From contig NZ_JALXPE010000029.1 in assembly GCF_025143365.1 (NCBI RefSeq), positions 1 to 51,586 on the forward strand: DNA of 51,586 nt, in the 5' to 3' direction. The translations under genes were made by a program, and so were the position numbers. This document shows positions 32,804-40,228 of the stretch, piece after piece; positions within the stretch are counted from its first letter, which is position 1, and each line of letters opens with the position of its first letter. The notes beneath the pieces are model-generated. The model did not search any database. It was not told the DNA's origin and saw nothing but the letters and a program-made list of their open reading frames with translations. The stretch is from Microbacterium sp. p3-SID336 (GTDB taxonomy: Bacteria > Actinomycetota > Actinomycetes > Actinomycetales > Microbacteriaceae).

Positions 32804-33450
32804 CGTTCTCCTCCGTGCTCGACGGGGGCGGCGCCGTGCTGATCTGCGGGCAGCGTGCCGGCGGTGTCCGCGCGCTGGGGGGTCAGGCCGGCGATGCCGA
32901 GGAACACGGCGATGATCGCCGCGTACCCGCCGAACAGGCCGACGCCGAGGATGATGCCGGACAGCTCGAACGTGCCCGCCTCCTCGATCGTGTACTGCTG
33001 CACGAATCCGGACGGGACCAGCAGGAGGACCACGGCGAGCAGCAGCGTCAGCGCGCCGACGGTGATCGCATCGCGCGCGAGCGATCCGCCGGCGCGGCGG
33101 GCCCGGATACCGGCGAGAAGCTCGATGCCGCCGCTGAGCACCGCCCATGCGACGACGACGATGAAGAACATGTCGTCCGTGCGCCAGGTGGGGATGCCGC
33201 TGATCATCCCGGCGACCGCGCTCACCACGGCGAGCAGGACGGCGGGCCAGCGGGAGCCTGCGGGCAGCACCAGCCACGCCGCCAGCACGTGCACGAGCGC
33301 GGTGACCAGGACGAAGCCGCTGAACACGGCGAGGCCGACGGGCGCCGAGTGGTCGGACGAGAACGTGATCATCAGGGCGGCGACGGCGGCGAACAGCGCG
33401 CGCAGCAGTTGCACGTGGCGCATGGTGAATGCGCGGGCAGGGGCAGACAT
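32800..33450 (-). CDS. six-helix membrane protein, HdeD/DUF308-like
   Basis: The 216-residue protein has about six hydrophobic helices in two similar halves, with GIELLAGIRARRAGGSLARDAITVGALTLLLAVVLLL in the middle, reminiscent of the DUF308/HdeD family of unknown biochemical role. The tail (about 195-216) is polar. It is the first gene of a two-gene operon with the small membrane protein. The family call is tentative. Confidence 0.65.
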   Translation of the reverse strand: MSAPARAFTMRHVQLLRALFAAVAALMITFSSDHSAPVGLAVFSGFVLVTALVHVLAAWLVLPAGSRWPAVLLAVVSAVAGMISGIPTWRTDDMFFIVVVAWAVLSGGIELLAGIRARRAGGSLARDAITVGALTLLLAVVLLLVPSGFVQQYTIEEAGTFELSGIILGVGLFGGYAAIIAVFLGIAGLTPQRADTAGTLPADQHGAAPVEHGGER

Positions 33451-33521
33451 GACAGCCAGAGTCCTCCGGGGTTTCCCCCCAGTCTACGCGGGGGCGCGGA
33501 GCCGAAGCGCCGGGCGGATGC

Positions 33522-33568
33522 TCGTGAAGCCCGGCGGATCTCCCCAGATCGATTGCCGGGCCTCACGA
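33522..33568. repeat. 47-nt nested hairpin in intergenic region
   Basis: TCGTGAaGCCCGGC at 33522-33535 pairs with GCCGGGCcTCACGA at 33555-33568 (13 of 14 bases). Inside, GATCT/AGATC (33537-33541 and 33546-33550) close a CCCC loop. It lies in the 293-nt gap between divergent genes, where a terminator is not expected. A further ACGCAG/CTGCGT inverted repeat follows near 33572-33597. The rest of the gap holds the promoter region of the HTH gene. Confidence 0.6.
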
Positions 33569-33743
33569 TGTACGCAGCACGGGGGGCATCACTGCGTCAG
33601 GCCGGACGATCGCGTGGTCGGGCACCCTTCCCGCGACATCGCAGCCCAGTGACCCACTTGCCCACCCGGTCCCCTGAGGTGCGCGCGTGCGGTCTTATGC
33701 TCACTTTAGAGAGGTGTTCTTCACATACCGGACGGGGGCTGTG

Positions 33744-34676
33744 ATGGAGTACACGAATGGCGGGGGCCTGCACTCCTCACCCGATGGTTTCGCCGGCGCG
33801 CTGCGCGATGCGATCAACGCACGGCCAGTGACGCTGTCCTGGCTGCAGCGGCAGCTGAAGGACCGGGGCAACAGGGTCTCGATGGCGACGCTCAGCTACT
33901 GGCGCTCCGGCGCGCGCAGGCCGGAGGGGCCGCAGTCGCTCGCCGCCCTGGCCGACATCGAGGAGCTGCTGGGCCTGGAGGACATGGCCCTGACCCGGCT
34001 GCTCCGCCCGAACCGCACCGGGCCGCTGGGCCCGAACCAGTTCCCCATCGACCAGCTCGAGCTCGAACGGGCGGTCATGGACGTGTACGCGGCCCTGGGC
34101 ACGCCCTATCCGGACACCTCCCGCGAGGTCACGACGCACTCCGTGACCGATGTGGATGCGCAGGGCGAGGTCTCCTTCTGCTCGACGCGGAGCATCGTGC
34201 AGTCGACCGTCGGCACCATCACCGCGATCCCGTTCCTGGAGATCACCCCGGGCGTCCGCACCACCGCCCCGCGGATCGAGGCCGTCGCCGGAGGGCGCAT
34301 CGCCGCGCGCTCCTCCCACCCGAACGGCGAGGTGCACGGCGCCCTGTTCGAGCTCGACGTGCCGCTCGCGGCGCCGGACACCGCGATGGTGGAGTGGTCG
34401 GTGGCCTATCCGTCGGGGGTGCCGTCGTCGCGCGACACGGGTCACGCCGTCGCGCGGCAGTGCCGGGAACTGCTGGTGTGGACCCGATTCCACCCGGATG
34501 CCGTGCCCGACTGGTGCGAGGAGATGGTGGAGACCCCGTCCGGGCTGACCGTGACCCCGCTGCCGCCCATCCAAGGCACGTCGGTGCATCAGGTGCGCCG
34601 GGCGTTCGGGCCCGGGGCGCTGCAGCTGCGGTGGGGGTACGGTCCGCGCGATGCGCAGGAGGATCAGCCGGGCTGA
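33744..34676 (+). CDS. helix-turn-helix DNA-binding protein, function unknown
   Basis: The 310-residue product has an N-terminal helix-turn-helix-like region (VTLSWLQRQLKDRGNRVSMATLSYWRSGARRPEGPQSLAALADIEELLGL, about 29-78), like XRE domains that read a short operator. The C-terminal 200 residues are mostly beta strand, with no known ligand domain recognised. ATG at 33744 or GTG one codon earlier; GGGGG lies just upstream. Its 3' end overlaps the convergent rhodanese gene by 13 nt. Confidence 0.68.
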   Translation: MEYTNGGGLHSSPDGFAGALRDAINARPVTLSWLQRQLKDRGNRVSMATLSYWRSGARRPEGPQSLAALADIEELLGLEDMALTRLLRPNRTGPLGPNQFPIDQLELERAVMDVYAALGTPYPDTSREVTTHSVTDVDAQGEVSFCSTRSIVQSTVGTITAIPFLEITPGVRTTAPRIEAVAGGRIAARSSHPNGEVHGALFELDVPLAAPDTAMVEWSVAYPSGVPSSRDTGHAVARQCRELLVWTRFHPDAVPDWCEEMVETPSGLTVTPLPPIQGTSVHQVRRAFGPGALQLRWGYGPRDAQEDQPG

Positions 34677-35503
34677 GCGCCCGTGGCGACCGGACGGCCA
34701 GGAGTGTTCGACCACTGGCTCCACGACCCGGGGAAGACGGAGGCGTCGATCCCGACCTCCGCGAGCACGAGGGCTGTGTGGGCCGCCGTGACGCCCGAGC
34801 CGCAGTACGCGGCGACCGGGGTGCCCGGGGTCACGCCGACCTCGGCGAACGACGCCAGCACGGTGTCGCGGTCGAGGAGCTTCCCGTCCGGGTCGAGGTG
34901 CCGCAGGGTGGGCAGGTTGCGTGCGCCGGGGATGTGTCCTGCCACCGGATCGAGCGGCTCGCTCTCGCCGCGGTACCGCTCGGGTGCCCGCACGTCGAGC
35001 AGCACCCCGGTGCGCGGGAACGCCGCGGCCTCATCGATCGTGAGCGCCCCGCGGCCGAGTTCACGCAGCACGACATCGCCCTGCTCCGGCTCGACGTCGT
35101 CGGTGGTGAGCGGGAAGCCCGCCGCCGTCCAGGCGCGCAGGCCCCCGTCGAGCACGCGCACGTCGACGCCCGCCTGCTGCAGCAACCACCACGCGCGGGC
35201 CGCCGCAGTGCCCTTGGCGTCGTCATAGGCGATCACCGTGTCACCTTCCCGCACTCCCCACCGCCGGGCGGCCGCCTGCAGTGTCGCCGTCGAAGGGACC
35301 GGATGCCGCCCGTCGGAGGGCTCGCCGTGCGTGGAGAGCTCCCGGTCGAGCGAGACGAACACGGCGCCGGGCAGGTGGCCCGTGAGGTAGTCGTCGTGCC
35401 CCGCCTCGGGGCGGTCGAGACGCCACCGCACGTCGATCAGTCGGACGGGGGCGTCCTGCGCGAGGAGGTCGTGCAGTTCGGTCGCGCTCACGAATCGGCT
35501 CAT
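34664..35503 (-). CDS. sseA: sulfurtransferase, tandem rhodanese (SseA type)
   Basis: The 279-residue product has two rhodanese domains: an inactive first one (LIDVRWRLDRPEAGHDDYLTGHLPGAVFVSLD) and an active second one with the persulfide-forming Cys in AAYCGSGVTA (near 233). DVRAPERYRGESEPLDPVAGHIPGARNLP and the C-terminal GSWSQWSNTPGRPVATG are typical of thiosulfate/3-mercaptopyruvate sulfurtransferases. The 3' end overlaps the convergent HTH gene. Confidence 0.9.
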   Translation of the reverse strand: MSRFVSATELHDLLAQDAPVRLIDVRWRLDRPEAGHDDYLTGHLPGAVFVSLDRELSTHGEPSDGRHPVPSTATLQAAARRWGVREGDTVIAYDDAKGTAAARAWWLLQQAGVDVRVLDGGLRAWTAAGFPLTTDDVEPEQGDVVLRELGRGALTIDEAAAFPRTGVLLDVRAPERYRGESEPLDPVAGHIPGARNLPTLRHLDPDGKLLDRDTVLASFAEVGVTPGTPVAAYCGSGVTAAHTALVLAEVGIDASVFPGSWSQWSNTPGRPVATGAQPG

Positions 35504-35599
35504 GCTGCGAGGCTACCGACTGCGCGCCCGGCGGAGCGGCCTGGCGCCTCGCAGGGACACACGCGGGAATAGAAGCACGTCGCGGGCGTTGCACCGGAC

Positions 35600-36259
35600 A
35601 TGATTGAAACTTCAACCGTCGCGCCTGCCGCCACCGAACGGACACGCGTGCAGGTGCCGCTGCGGTTCGGCGACGGCTACGCCACGATCGCCGAGGTCGT
35701 CACCTTCGACGGGCTGGTCGACGGCCGCGAGCACCTCCTGCTCGGGCTCGGCGACTGGCGCGCGGCACTCGAGCGCGGCGCACGCGGAGAGGCGGCGCCG
35801 CTGGTCCGCCCGCACAGCGAGTGCCTGACGGGCGACGTGTTCGGCTCGGAGCGCTGCGACTGCGGGCCGCAGCTGCGCGAGGCCGTCGAGCGCATCGCCG
35901 AGGACGGCGGCTTCCTGCTGTACCTGCGCCAGGAGGGCCGCGGCATCGGCCTATACGCCAAGCTCGACGCCTACGCGCTGCAGGACGCGGGGCTCGACAC
36001 CTACGAGGCGAACGTGGCCCTCGGTCGCGGCGAGGACGAGCGCGACTACACCGTGGCCGCGCAGATGCTGCGCGCGGTCGGCGTCGACGCGATCCGGCTC
36101 CTCAGCAACAACCCCGACAAGGCCGCGCAGCTGGAGGCCCTCGGCATCCGGGTGACCGAGCGCGTGCGCACCGAGGTGCACGTGTCGGAGGCGAACACGC
36201 GCTACCTGCAGGCCAAGCGCGACCACACCGCCCACACGATCGACCTCACGGCGGCGTGA
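35600..36259 (+). CDS. ribA: GTP cyclohydrolase II
   Basis: The 219-residue stand-alone enzyme opens the riboflavin pathway by converting GTP to a pyrimidine phosphate. It shows the zinc site HSECLTGDVFGSERCDCG with Cys75, Cys86 and Cys88 in the exact family spacing, the catalytic QEGRGIGLYAKLDAYALQD and LLSNNPDKAAQLEALGI. Most actinobacteria encode a RibBA fusion in the rib operon. This one lacks the RibB domain and sits alone, so it may be a second copy. No FMN riboswitch is visible upstream. Confidence 0.93.
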   Translation: MIETSTVAPAATERTRVQVPLRFGDGYATIAEVVTFDGLVDGREHLLLGLGDWRAALERGARGEAAPLVRPHSECLTGDVFGSERCDCGPQLREAVERIAEDGGFLLYLRQEGRGIGLYAKLDAYALQDAGLDTYEANVALGRGEDERDYTVAAQMLRAVGVDAIRLLSNNPDKAAQLEALGIRVTERVRTEVHVSEANTRYLQAKRDHTAHTIDLTAA

Positions 36260-36275
36260 CACCAGGGAAGGCACG

Positions 36276-36746
36276 ATGATGGCACAGCGGCTCGACCGAC
36301 GACTCGACGACGCGGAGATGGAGACCTGGCTCCCCGTCATCCGGTTCGTGCAGCTGCTGCCCCAGGTGCTCGACCGCACCCTCAAGGACGAGGTCGGCCT
36401 CAACCACGCGCGCTACGCCATCCTGGTGACCCTCGCGGGCCAGGGAGAGGGCTCGGTGACGATGACCGAGCTCGCCCGCATCGCCGGTCTCAGCCGGTCG
36501 CGCCTGAGCCATGCGCTCGACTCCCTGGAGGAGCGCGGCTGGGTCGAGCGCACGTCGTGCAGCACCGACAAGCGCACGCTCTCGGCGGCACTGACCCCGG
36601 CGGGGCGGGAGATGCTGCGCACCGCCGCCCCCGTGCACGTCCAGCAGGTGCGCGAGCTCGTGCTCGATCCGCTGGACGACGAGGAGCGGGCCCAGCTGCG
36701 CACGATCCTCGAGAAGCTGCTGCCCCGGGTGACCGCGGCGCTGTGA
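36276..36746 (+). CDS. MarR-family transcriptional regulator
   Basis: The 156-residue winged-helix protein has HARYAILVTLAGQGEGSVTMTELARIAGLSRSRLSHALDSLEERGWVERTSCSTDKRTLSAALTPAGREML, the MarR DNA-binding core with wing residues DKR. It starts 16 nt after ribA (ATG 36276 or 36279; GGGAAGG upstream), so the two are likely co-transcribed. Its target is not evident; a 17-bp palindrome lies 4 nt after its stop. Confidence 0.88.
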   Translation: MMAQRLDRRLDDAEMETWLPVIRFVQLLPQVLDRTLKDEVGLNHARYAILVTLAGQGEGSVTMTELARIAGLSRSRLSHALDSLEERGWVERTSCSTDKRTLSAALTPAGREMLRTAAPVHVQQVRELVLDPLDDEERAQLRTILEKLLPRVTAAL

Positions 36747-36750
36747 GGGA

Positions 36751-36767
36751 TTCTGCTCTGAGCAGAA
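36751..36767. promoter_or_regulatory. 17-bp palindrome upstream of the ClgR/PopR-like gene
   Basis: TTCTGCTCTGAGCAGAA is perfectly symmetric (8-bp arms around one base). It contains TCTGC-N5-GCAGA, the same half-sites and spacing as the PopR box TCTGCC-N3-GGCAGA known to me from Streptomyces. It lies 40-56 nt before the regulator start, just upstream of a possible -10 (GATTAT near 36793), fitting autoregulation. It could also serve as a weak terminator for marR. Confidence 0.6.
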
Positions 36768-36806
36768 CGCCTCGAAGCCGCAGGTCACGGCGGATTATCG
36801 TGAGGC

Positions 36807-37166
36807 ATGGCCGACATCGTCCCGTTCCCGCGCGCCCCGCGCCCCACCCGCACACCGTCCCCCGACCCCGAACCGCTGTGGCGTCAGCTCCTCGGCGAGC
36901 AGCTGCGGCGCCGCCGTCACGACCGCGGTGAGACGCTGACCGAGACCGCCGAGAAGGCCGGAGTCTCCCCGCAGTACCTGTCCGAGGTCGAGCGGGGGCT
37001 GAAGGAGGCGTCGAGCGAGATGATCGCGGCGATCGCCGGAGCCCTCGACGCGGGTCTGCTCGACCTGACGAGCGCCGTGGCTGACGAGCTGCGCAGCACC
37101 GCGGCCTCCGCCGCGACACCGGCTGCGGTCTCCGCCAGCCGTGGGGCCTTCGCCCTCGCCGCCTGA
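36807..37166 (+). CDS. XRE-family regulator of clp genes, ClgR/PopR-like
   Basis: The 119-residue product has an XRE helix-turn-helix at about 31-82 (EQLRRRRHDRGETLTETAEKAGVSPQYLSEVERGLKEASSEMIAAIAGAL), closely resembling ClgR and PopR. It ends ASRGAFALAA, and the last four residues copy the SsrA degron, recognised by ClpX and ClpP. PopR and ClgR are themselves degraded by ClpP through a C-terminal alanine motif, so this protein is probably a short-lived regulator of the convergent clpP pair. A palindrome at 36751-36767 is the likely self-operator. Confidence 0.85.
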   Translation: MADIVPFPRAPRPTRTPSPDPEPLWRQLLGEQLRRRRHDRGETLTETAEKAGVSPQYLSEVERGLKEASSEMIAAIAGALDAGLLDLTSAVADELRSTAASAATPAAVSASRGAFALAA

Positions 37167-37177
37167 GCGCTAACGAC

Positions 37178-37210
37178 GGGACAGGACCGACACGGCATCG
37201 GTCCTGCCCC
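37178..37210. terminator. bidirectional hairpin terminator
   Basis: CAGGACCGA at 37182-37190 pairs perfectly with 37198-37206 around a 7-nt loop, extended by GGG/CCC (37178-37180 and 37208-37210) beyond one mismatch. It fills most of the 50-nt gap between the convergent regulator and clpP stops. Confidence 0.75.
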
Positions 37211-37216
37211 GCGCGT

Positions 37217-37816
37217 TCACGCGTGGGCGTCGCGCGCGCCGAGGACCGTATCGATCAACCCGTACTCACGGGCGGCCTCCGCGGTGAAGACCCGGTCGCG
37301 GTCCGTGTCGATGCGCAGCTCCTCGATCGTCCGCCCGCCGTGCCTGGCCAGGATCTCCTCCATGTCCGAGCGCACGCGCACCACCTCGTCGGCCGCGAGG
37401 ATCAGGTCGGGGATCGCGCCGCGCGACTGCCCTGCGGGCTGATGCAGCACGATCCGCGCATGCGTGAGCGCGGCGCGCTCCCCCGGCGCCCCGGCGGCGA
37501 CGAGCAGCGCGGCGGGACCGATCGCCTGGCCCACGCACGTCGTGGCCACGCGGGGACGGATGTGCTGCATGGTGTCGTAGATCGCGAGCGCCGCGCCGGG
37601 GTCGCCGCCCTCGCTGTTGATGTAGAACTGCACGCCGGTCTCCGGGCTGTCCGCGTCGAGGTGCAGCAGCTGCGCGATGAGGGCGTTCGCGACGCCCGCG
37701 TCGATACCGGTGCCGAGGTAGATGACGCGTTCGGCGAGCAGGTGCGAGTACACGTCCATGACACGCTCCCCGCGGGGGTGCTGGGCGATCACGTTGGGGA
37801 TCGTGTAGCTGCTCAT
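37217..37816 (-). CDS. ClpP-family protein lacking the catalytic serine
   Basis: The 199-residue product is a full-length ClpP fold with VIYLGTGIDAGVANALIAQLLHLDADSP, FYINSEGGDPGAALAIYDTMQHIRP, and LTHARIVLHQPAGQSRG. The catalytic His (125) and Asp (174, in TDRDRVF) are present. Where active ClpP has GQAASM, this protein has GQAIGP, so Gly100 aligns with the nucleophile Ser. Like ClpR of cyanobacteria and plastids it is probably a non-catalytic ring subunit. Its ATG overlaps the stop of the active paralogue as ATGA, ensuring matched synthesis. Confidence 0.88.
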   Translation of the reverse strand: MSSYTIPNVIAQHPRGERVMDVYSHLLAERVIYLGTGIDAGVANALIAQLLHLDADSPETGVQFYINSEGGDPGAALAIYDTMQHIRPRVATTCVGQAIGPAALLVAAGAPGERAALTHARIVLHQPAGQSRGAIPDLILAADEVVRVRSDMEEILARHGGRTIEELRIDTDRDRVFTAEAAREYGLIDTVLGARDAHA

Positions 37817-38427
37817 GCGCCGGCCCCCAGTCCCACGCGCGCTCGTCGGCGCGGCATGATGTCGCCCGCCGACTGCACGATCTCGTCGATGAAGCCGTAC
37901 TCCTGCGCCTGCACCGCCGTGTACCAGCGGTCGTGCAGGGAGTCCTCGAAGATCCGGTCGATGGGCTGCCCGGTGTCGTCGGAGATCAGACCGAGGACCG
38001 TGTCGCGCATGTGCCGCAGGTCGTCCGCCTGCGCCTCGATCTCCACCGCGGAGCCCCCGATTCCGGCGGACCCCTGATGCATCAGGATCCGCGCGTGCGG
38101 CAGCGCCCGCCGCTTCCCCGGCTCCCCCGCCGAGAGCAGGAACTGCCCGGCGCTGCACGCGAGGCCGAGAGCCAGGGTGGAGACGTCGTTCGGGATGAGG
38201 CGCATGAGGTCGCGGATCGCGAGCATCGACGGCACCGAGCCTCCGGGAGAGTGGATCCAGAGGGCGATGTCGGTCGCCGGGTCCTCCGCCGAGAGGGTGA
38301 GCAGCTGCGTCATCAGCAGCGTGCCGTTGTCGTCGTCGAGGGGGCCGTCCAGCACCAGCACGCGCTCGTGGAACAGGGCGCGTCGGGCTTCCGGTCCGAA
38401 CTGCGGGATGGGTTTCTCTTCGCTCAT
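37813..38427 (-). CDS. clpP: ATP-dependent Clp protease proteolytic subunit, active paralogue
   Basis: The 204-residue serine peptidase has VLVLDGPLDDDNGTLLMTQLLTLSAEDP, IHSPGGSVPSMLAIRDLM, the nucleophile Ser92 in GLACSAGQFLL, His117 in ARILMHQGSAG and Asp166 in HDRWYT. The triad is complete, though the elbow reads ACSAG rather than AASMG. It resembles the auxiliary ClpP3/ClpP4 group of actinobacteria more than the housekeeping pair next to clpX and tig. It is first in a two-gene operon with the Ser-less paralogue. Confidence 0.9.
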   Translation of the reverse strand: MSEEKPIPQFGPEARRALFHERVLVLDGPLDDDNGTLLMTQLLTLSAEDPATDIALWIHSPGGSVPSMLAIRDLMRLIPNDVSTLALGLACSAGQFLLSAGEPGKRRALPHARILMHQGSAGIGGSAVEIEAQADDLRHMRDTVLGLISDDTGQPIDRIFEDSLHDRWYTAVQAQEYGFIDEIVQSAGDIMPRRRARVGLGAGA

Positions 38428-38455
38428 GCCCCCAGCATCGAACGACTCGATCCCC

Positions 38456-38497
38456 GCAGATCCGGAATCTGCCCGGGGCGGATCCGCCCGGAGCAGA
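38456..38497. promoter_or_regulatory. overlapping palindromes upstream of the clpP pair
   Basis: GCAGAT (38456-38461) and ATCTGC (38467-38472) form an inverted repeat with a 5-bp spacer. The same ATCTGC also begins a second palindrome: TCTGC at 38468-38472 mirrors GCAGA at 38493-38497 around the perfect 14-mer GGGCGGATCCGCCC (38476-38489). The TCTGC/GCAGA half-sites match the palindrome before the regulator gene. They lie 29-70 nt before the clpP start, where a regulator would act. Confidence 0.6.
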
Positions 38498-38604
38498 GGG
38501 CGGTGCGACCTGCGCATCGAACCCTGCCCGCACGCCTCGCCACGCCACGCGTCGCCCCGCCACACCACGCTCCGCGTGCACCTGTGCTCGCCCGCACGCA
38601 CGTC

Positions 38605-38640
38605 CCGAGCGGGCGCCTCGGGGGGATGGCGCCCGCTCGG
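38605..38640 (-). terminator. hairpin terminator after the YhgE-like gene
   Basis: CCGAGCGGGCGCC (38605-38617) and its perfect 13-base complement (38628-38640) enclose a 10-nt loop. It begins 7 nt beyond the stop of the minus-strand YhgE-like gene and would insulate the clpP promoter. No T-tract. The region 38498-38604 between holds nothing else recognisable. Confidence 0.75.
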
Positions 38641-38646
38641 TACAGC

Positions 38647-40077
38647 TCACGCGGTGGCGAGGGCCACGGCGCGTCGGTGGCTCACGCGGTGTCCCACCCA
38701 GAACCCGATCGCGATCAACCCCGCCAGCGCCACCCCGAGGATCCAGGGCAGCATCGACGGCGCGGCGCCAGCGGTCGCCGTCGCGAGGGTGCCGGAGCCT
38801 TCGGCGATGCGGCCGTTGCCCGAGGCGAGGTCAGACGCCCCGGTCTCGACCCTGGCGCCGCCCGCAGCGAGGTCGCCCGAGCCTGCGGCCACGGCGTCCG
38901 CTCCGGCGGTCAGCTCGCCCATGCCGATGTTGAGCGTGCTCGCACCGGACTGGAGGGTGCCGATGCCGGTAGCGAGGGTGCTGGCGCCGTCGTCGAGCTT
39001 CGTGGCCCCGGCGTCGAGTCGCACGGTGCCGGCGTGCAACGTCGAGGCACCGGTCGACAGCGTGCTGAGGCCCTGCGTGAGCCTGGCGGCCCCGGCGCTG
39101 AGCTGCGCGGTGCCGGCCTGGAGCGACTGCGTGCCGGCGACGAGCGCGGGGGCGCCCTCGGGGGCGACGAGGGCGACCGTGCCCGGCCACCCCAGCGCAG
39201 CGTCGCCGTTCGCGATCGCGTTCACCCCGGCGGTGACCCGCGTGGCACCGTCGGCGGCGCCGATGAGTCCCTGCGCCAGCGCCGGGGCCGCAGCGGCCGG
39301 AGCCGCGAGGGCGTCGACGGCCTGGTCCACGCCGGCCGCGAGCTGCGCGAGCTGCTGCAGCTGCACGTTGGTCGGGTCGGCGGCGAGCATCCCGGCGAGG
39401 CTGTCCGCCAGCTGCTGCGAGCGTCCGGGGGCAGCCGCTGCCGCGTTCTGCAGCGCGGTCTTCGTGTCGGGGTGGGCGAGCGTCTGCACCGCGGGCGTCA
39501 CGCCCGCGCTCAACGTGTCGCGCAGCGTGGTCGCTCCGGCGAGGACACCCGTCGTGTACTGGTGGGCGCCCGCCACGCCGGCGGAGAGCCGGGTGGCACC
39601 CGCGACGAGCTGCTGCGCACCGGCATCGGCCGCGGCGGCACCGGCGGCCAAGTCGCGCGATCCGGCGAGTGCCGTCTGCGCACCGCCGCTGACGCGACTC
39701 GCGCCGTCCTCCGCGCTGGCCGCACCCGCCGCCAGGTCGCTCGCACCCGCGGCGAGCGTCGTGGCTCCGGCGGCGGCCGTGGTGGCACCGTCGCTCAGCC
39801 GCTGGGACCCGTCCTGCGCGCTCGCGGCACCCGCGGCGAGATCCTGCGTCCCGTCGGCGAGGGTCTGTGCGCCATCGGACAGTTCGGCGGCACCGGCTGC
39901 GAGCTGCGCGGAGCCGTCCTCCGCAGTCGTGGTGCCGTCGGCGAGTTCCGCGGCACCGGCCGCGATCTTGCTCGTCGTCGCGAAGAACAGCAGGACCATG
40001 GCGGCCAGCAGCAGGCTGAGCACGATCACGGCGATGCGCATGCCGAGGCCGTGCGCGTGGGGTCTTGCACTCGTCAT
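38647..40077 (-). CDS. membrane protein with heptad repeats, YhgE-like
   Basis: The 476-residue product has an N-terminal transmembrane helix (IAVIVLSLLLAAMVLLFFATT), a long extracellular stalk of seven-residue repeats of the form LAAGAxx/LSDGAxx, interrupted near 165-280 by a less regular helical part, and a C-terminal helix (MLPWILGVALAGLIAIGFWVGH) with a basic tail. This is the architecture of YhgE/Pip-type proteins, whose heptad repeats form a rod. It lacks the ABC-2 permease domain of full-length YhgE. The repeats are nearly cysteine-free. The 151-nt gap upstream shows no operator. Confidence 0.75.
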   Translation of the reverse strand: MTSARPHAHGLGMRIAVIVLSLLLAAMVLLFFATTSKIAAGAAELADGTTTAEDGSAQLAAGAAELSDGAQTLADGTQDLAAGAASAQDGSQRLSDGATTAAAGATTLAAGASDLAAGAASAEDGASRVSGGAQTALAGSRDLAAGAAAADAGAQQLVAGATRLSAGVAGAHQYTTGVLAGATTLRDTLSAGVTPAVQTLAHPDTKTALQNAAAAAPGRSQQLADSLAGMLAADPTNVQLQQLAQLAAGVDQAVDALAAPAAAAPALAQGLIGAADGATRVTAGVNAIANGDAALGWPGTVALVAPEGAPALVAGTQSLQAGTAQLSAGAARLTQGLSTLSTGASTLHAGTVRLDAGATKLDDGASTLATGIGTLQSGASTLNIGMGELTAGADAVAAGSGDLAAGGARVETGASDLASGNGRIAEGSGTLATATAGAAPSMLPWILGVALAGLIAIGFWVGHRVSHRRAVALATA

Positions 40078-40228
40078 TGAGGACTCCCGAGGTCGGTGGC
40101 GTCGTTGCCACCCGCGACTGTAGGGCGCGGAGGGCGTCCGCCTCAGGAATTGCCGACCGGGACCAAGTTCCAGAGGGCGCGGCACTGAGTTTCTTGTCGC
40201 TCCCGCACAATCCCGCCGGCCCGCGTCG

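Noticed and set aside
35504..35599. FMN riboswitch before ribA
   Set aside because: The 96-nt gap to the divergent gene is too short and shows none of the conserved RFN-element segments.
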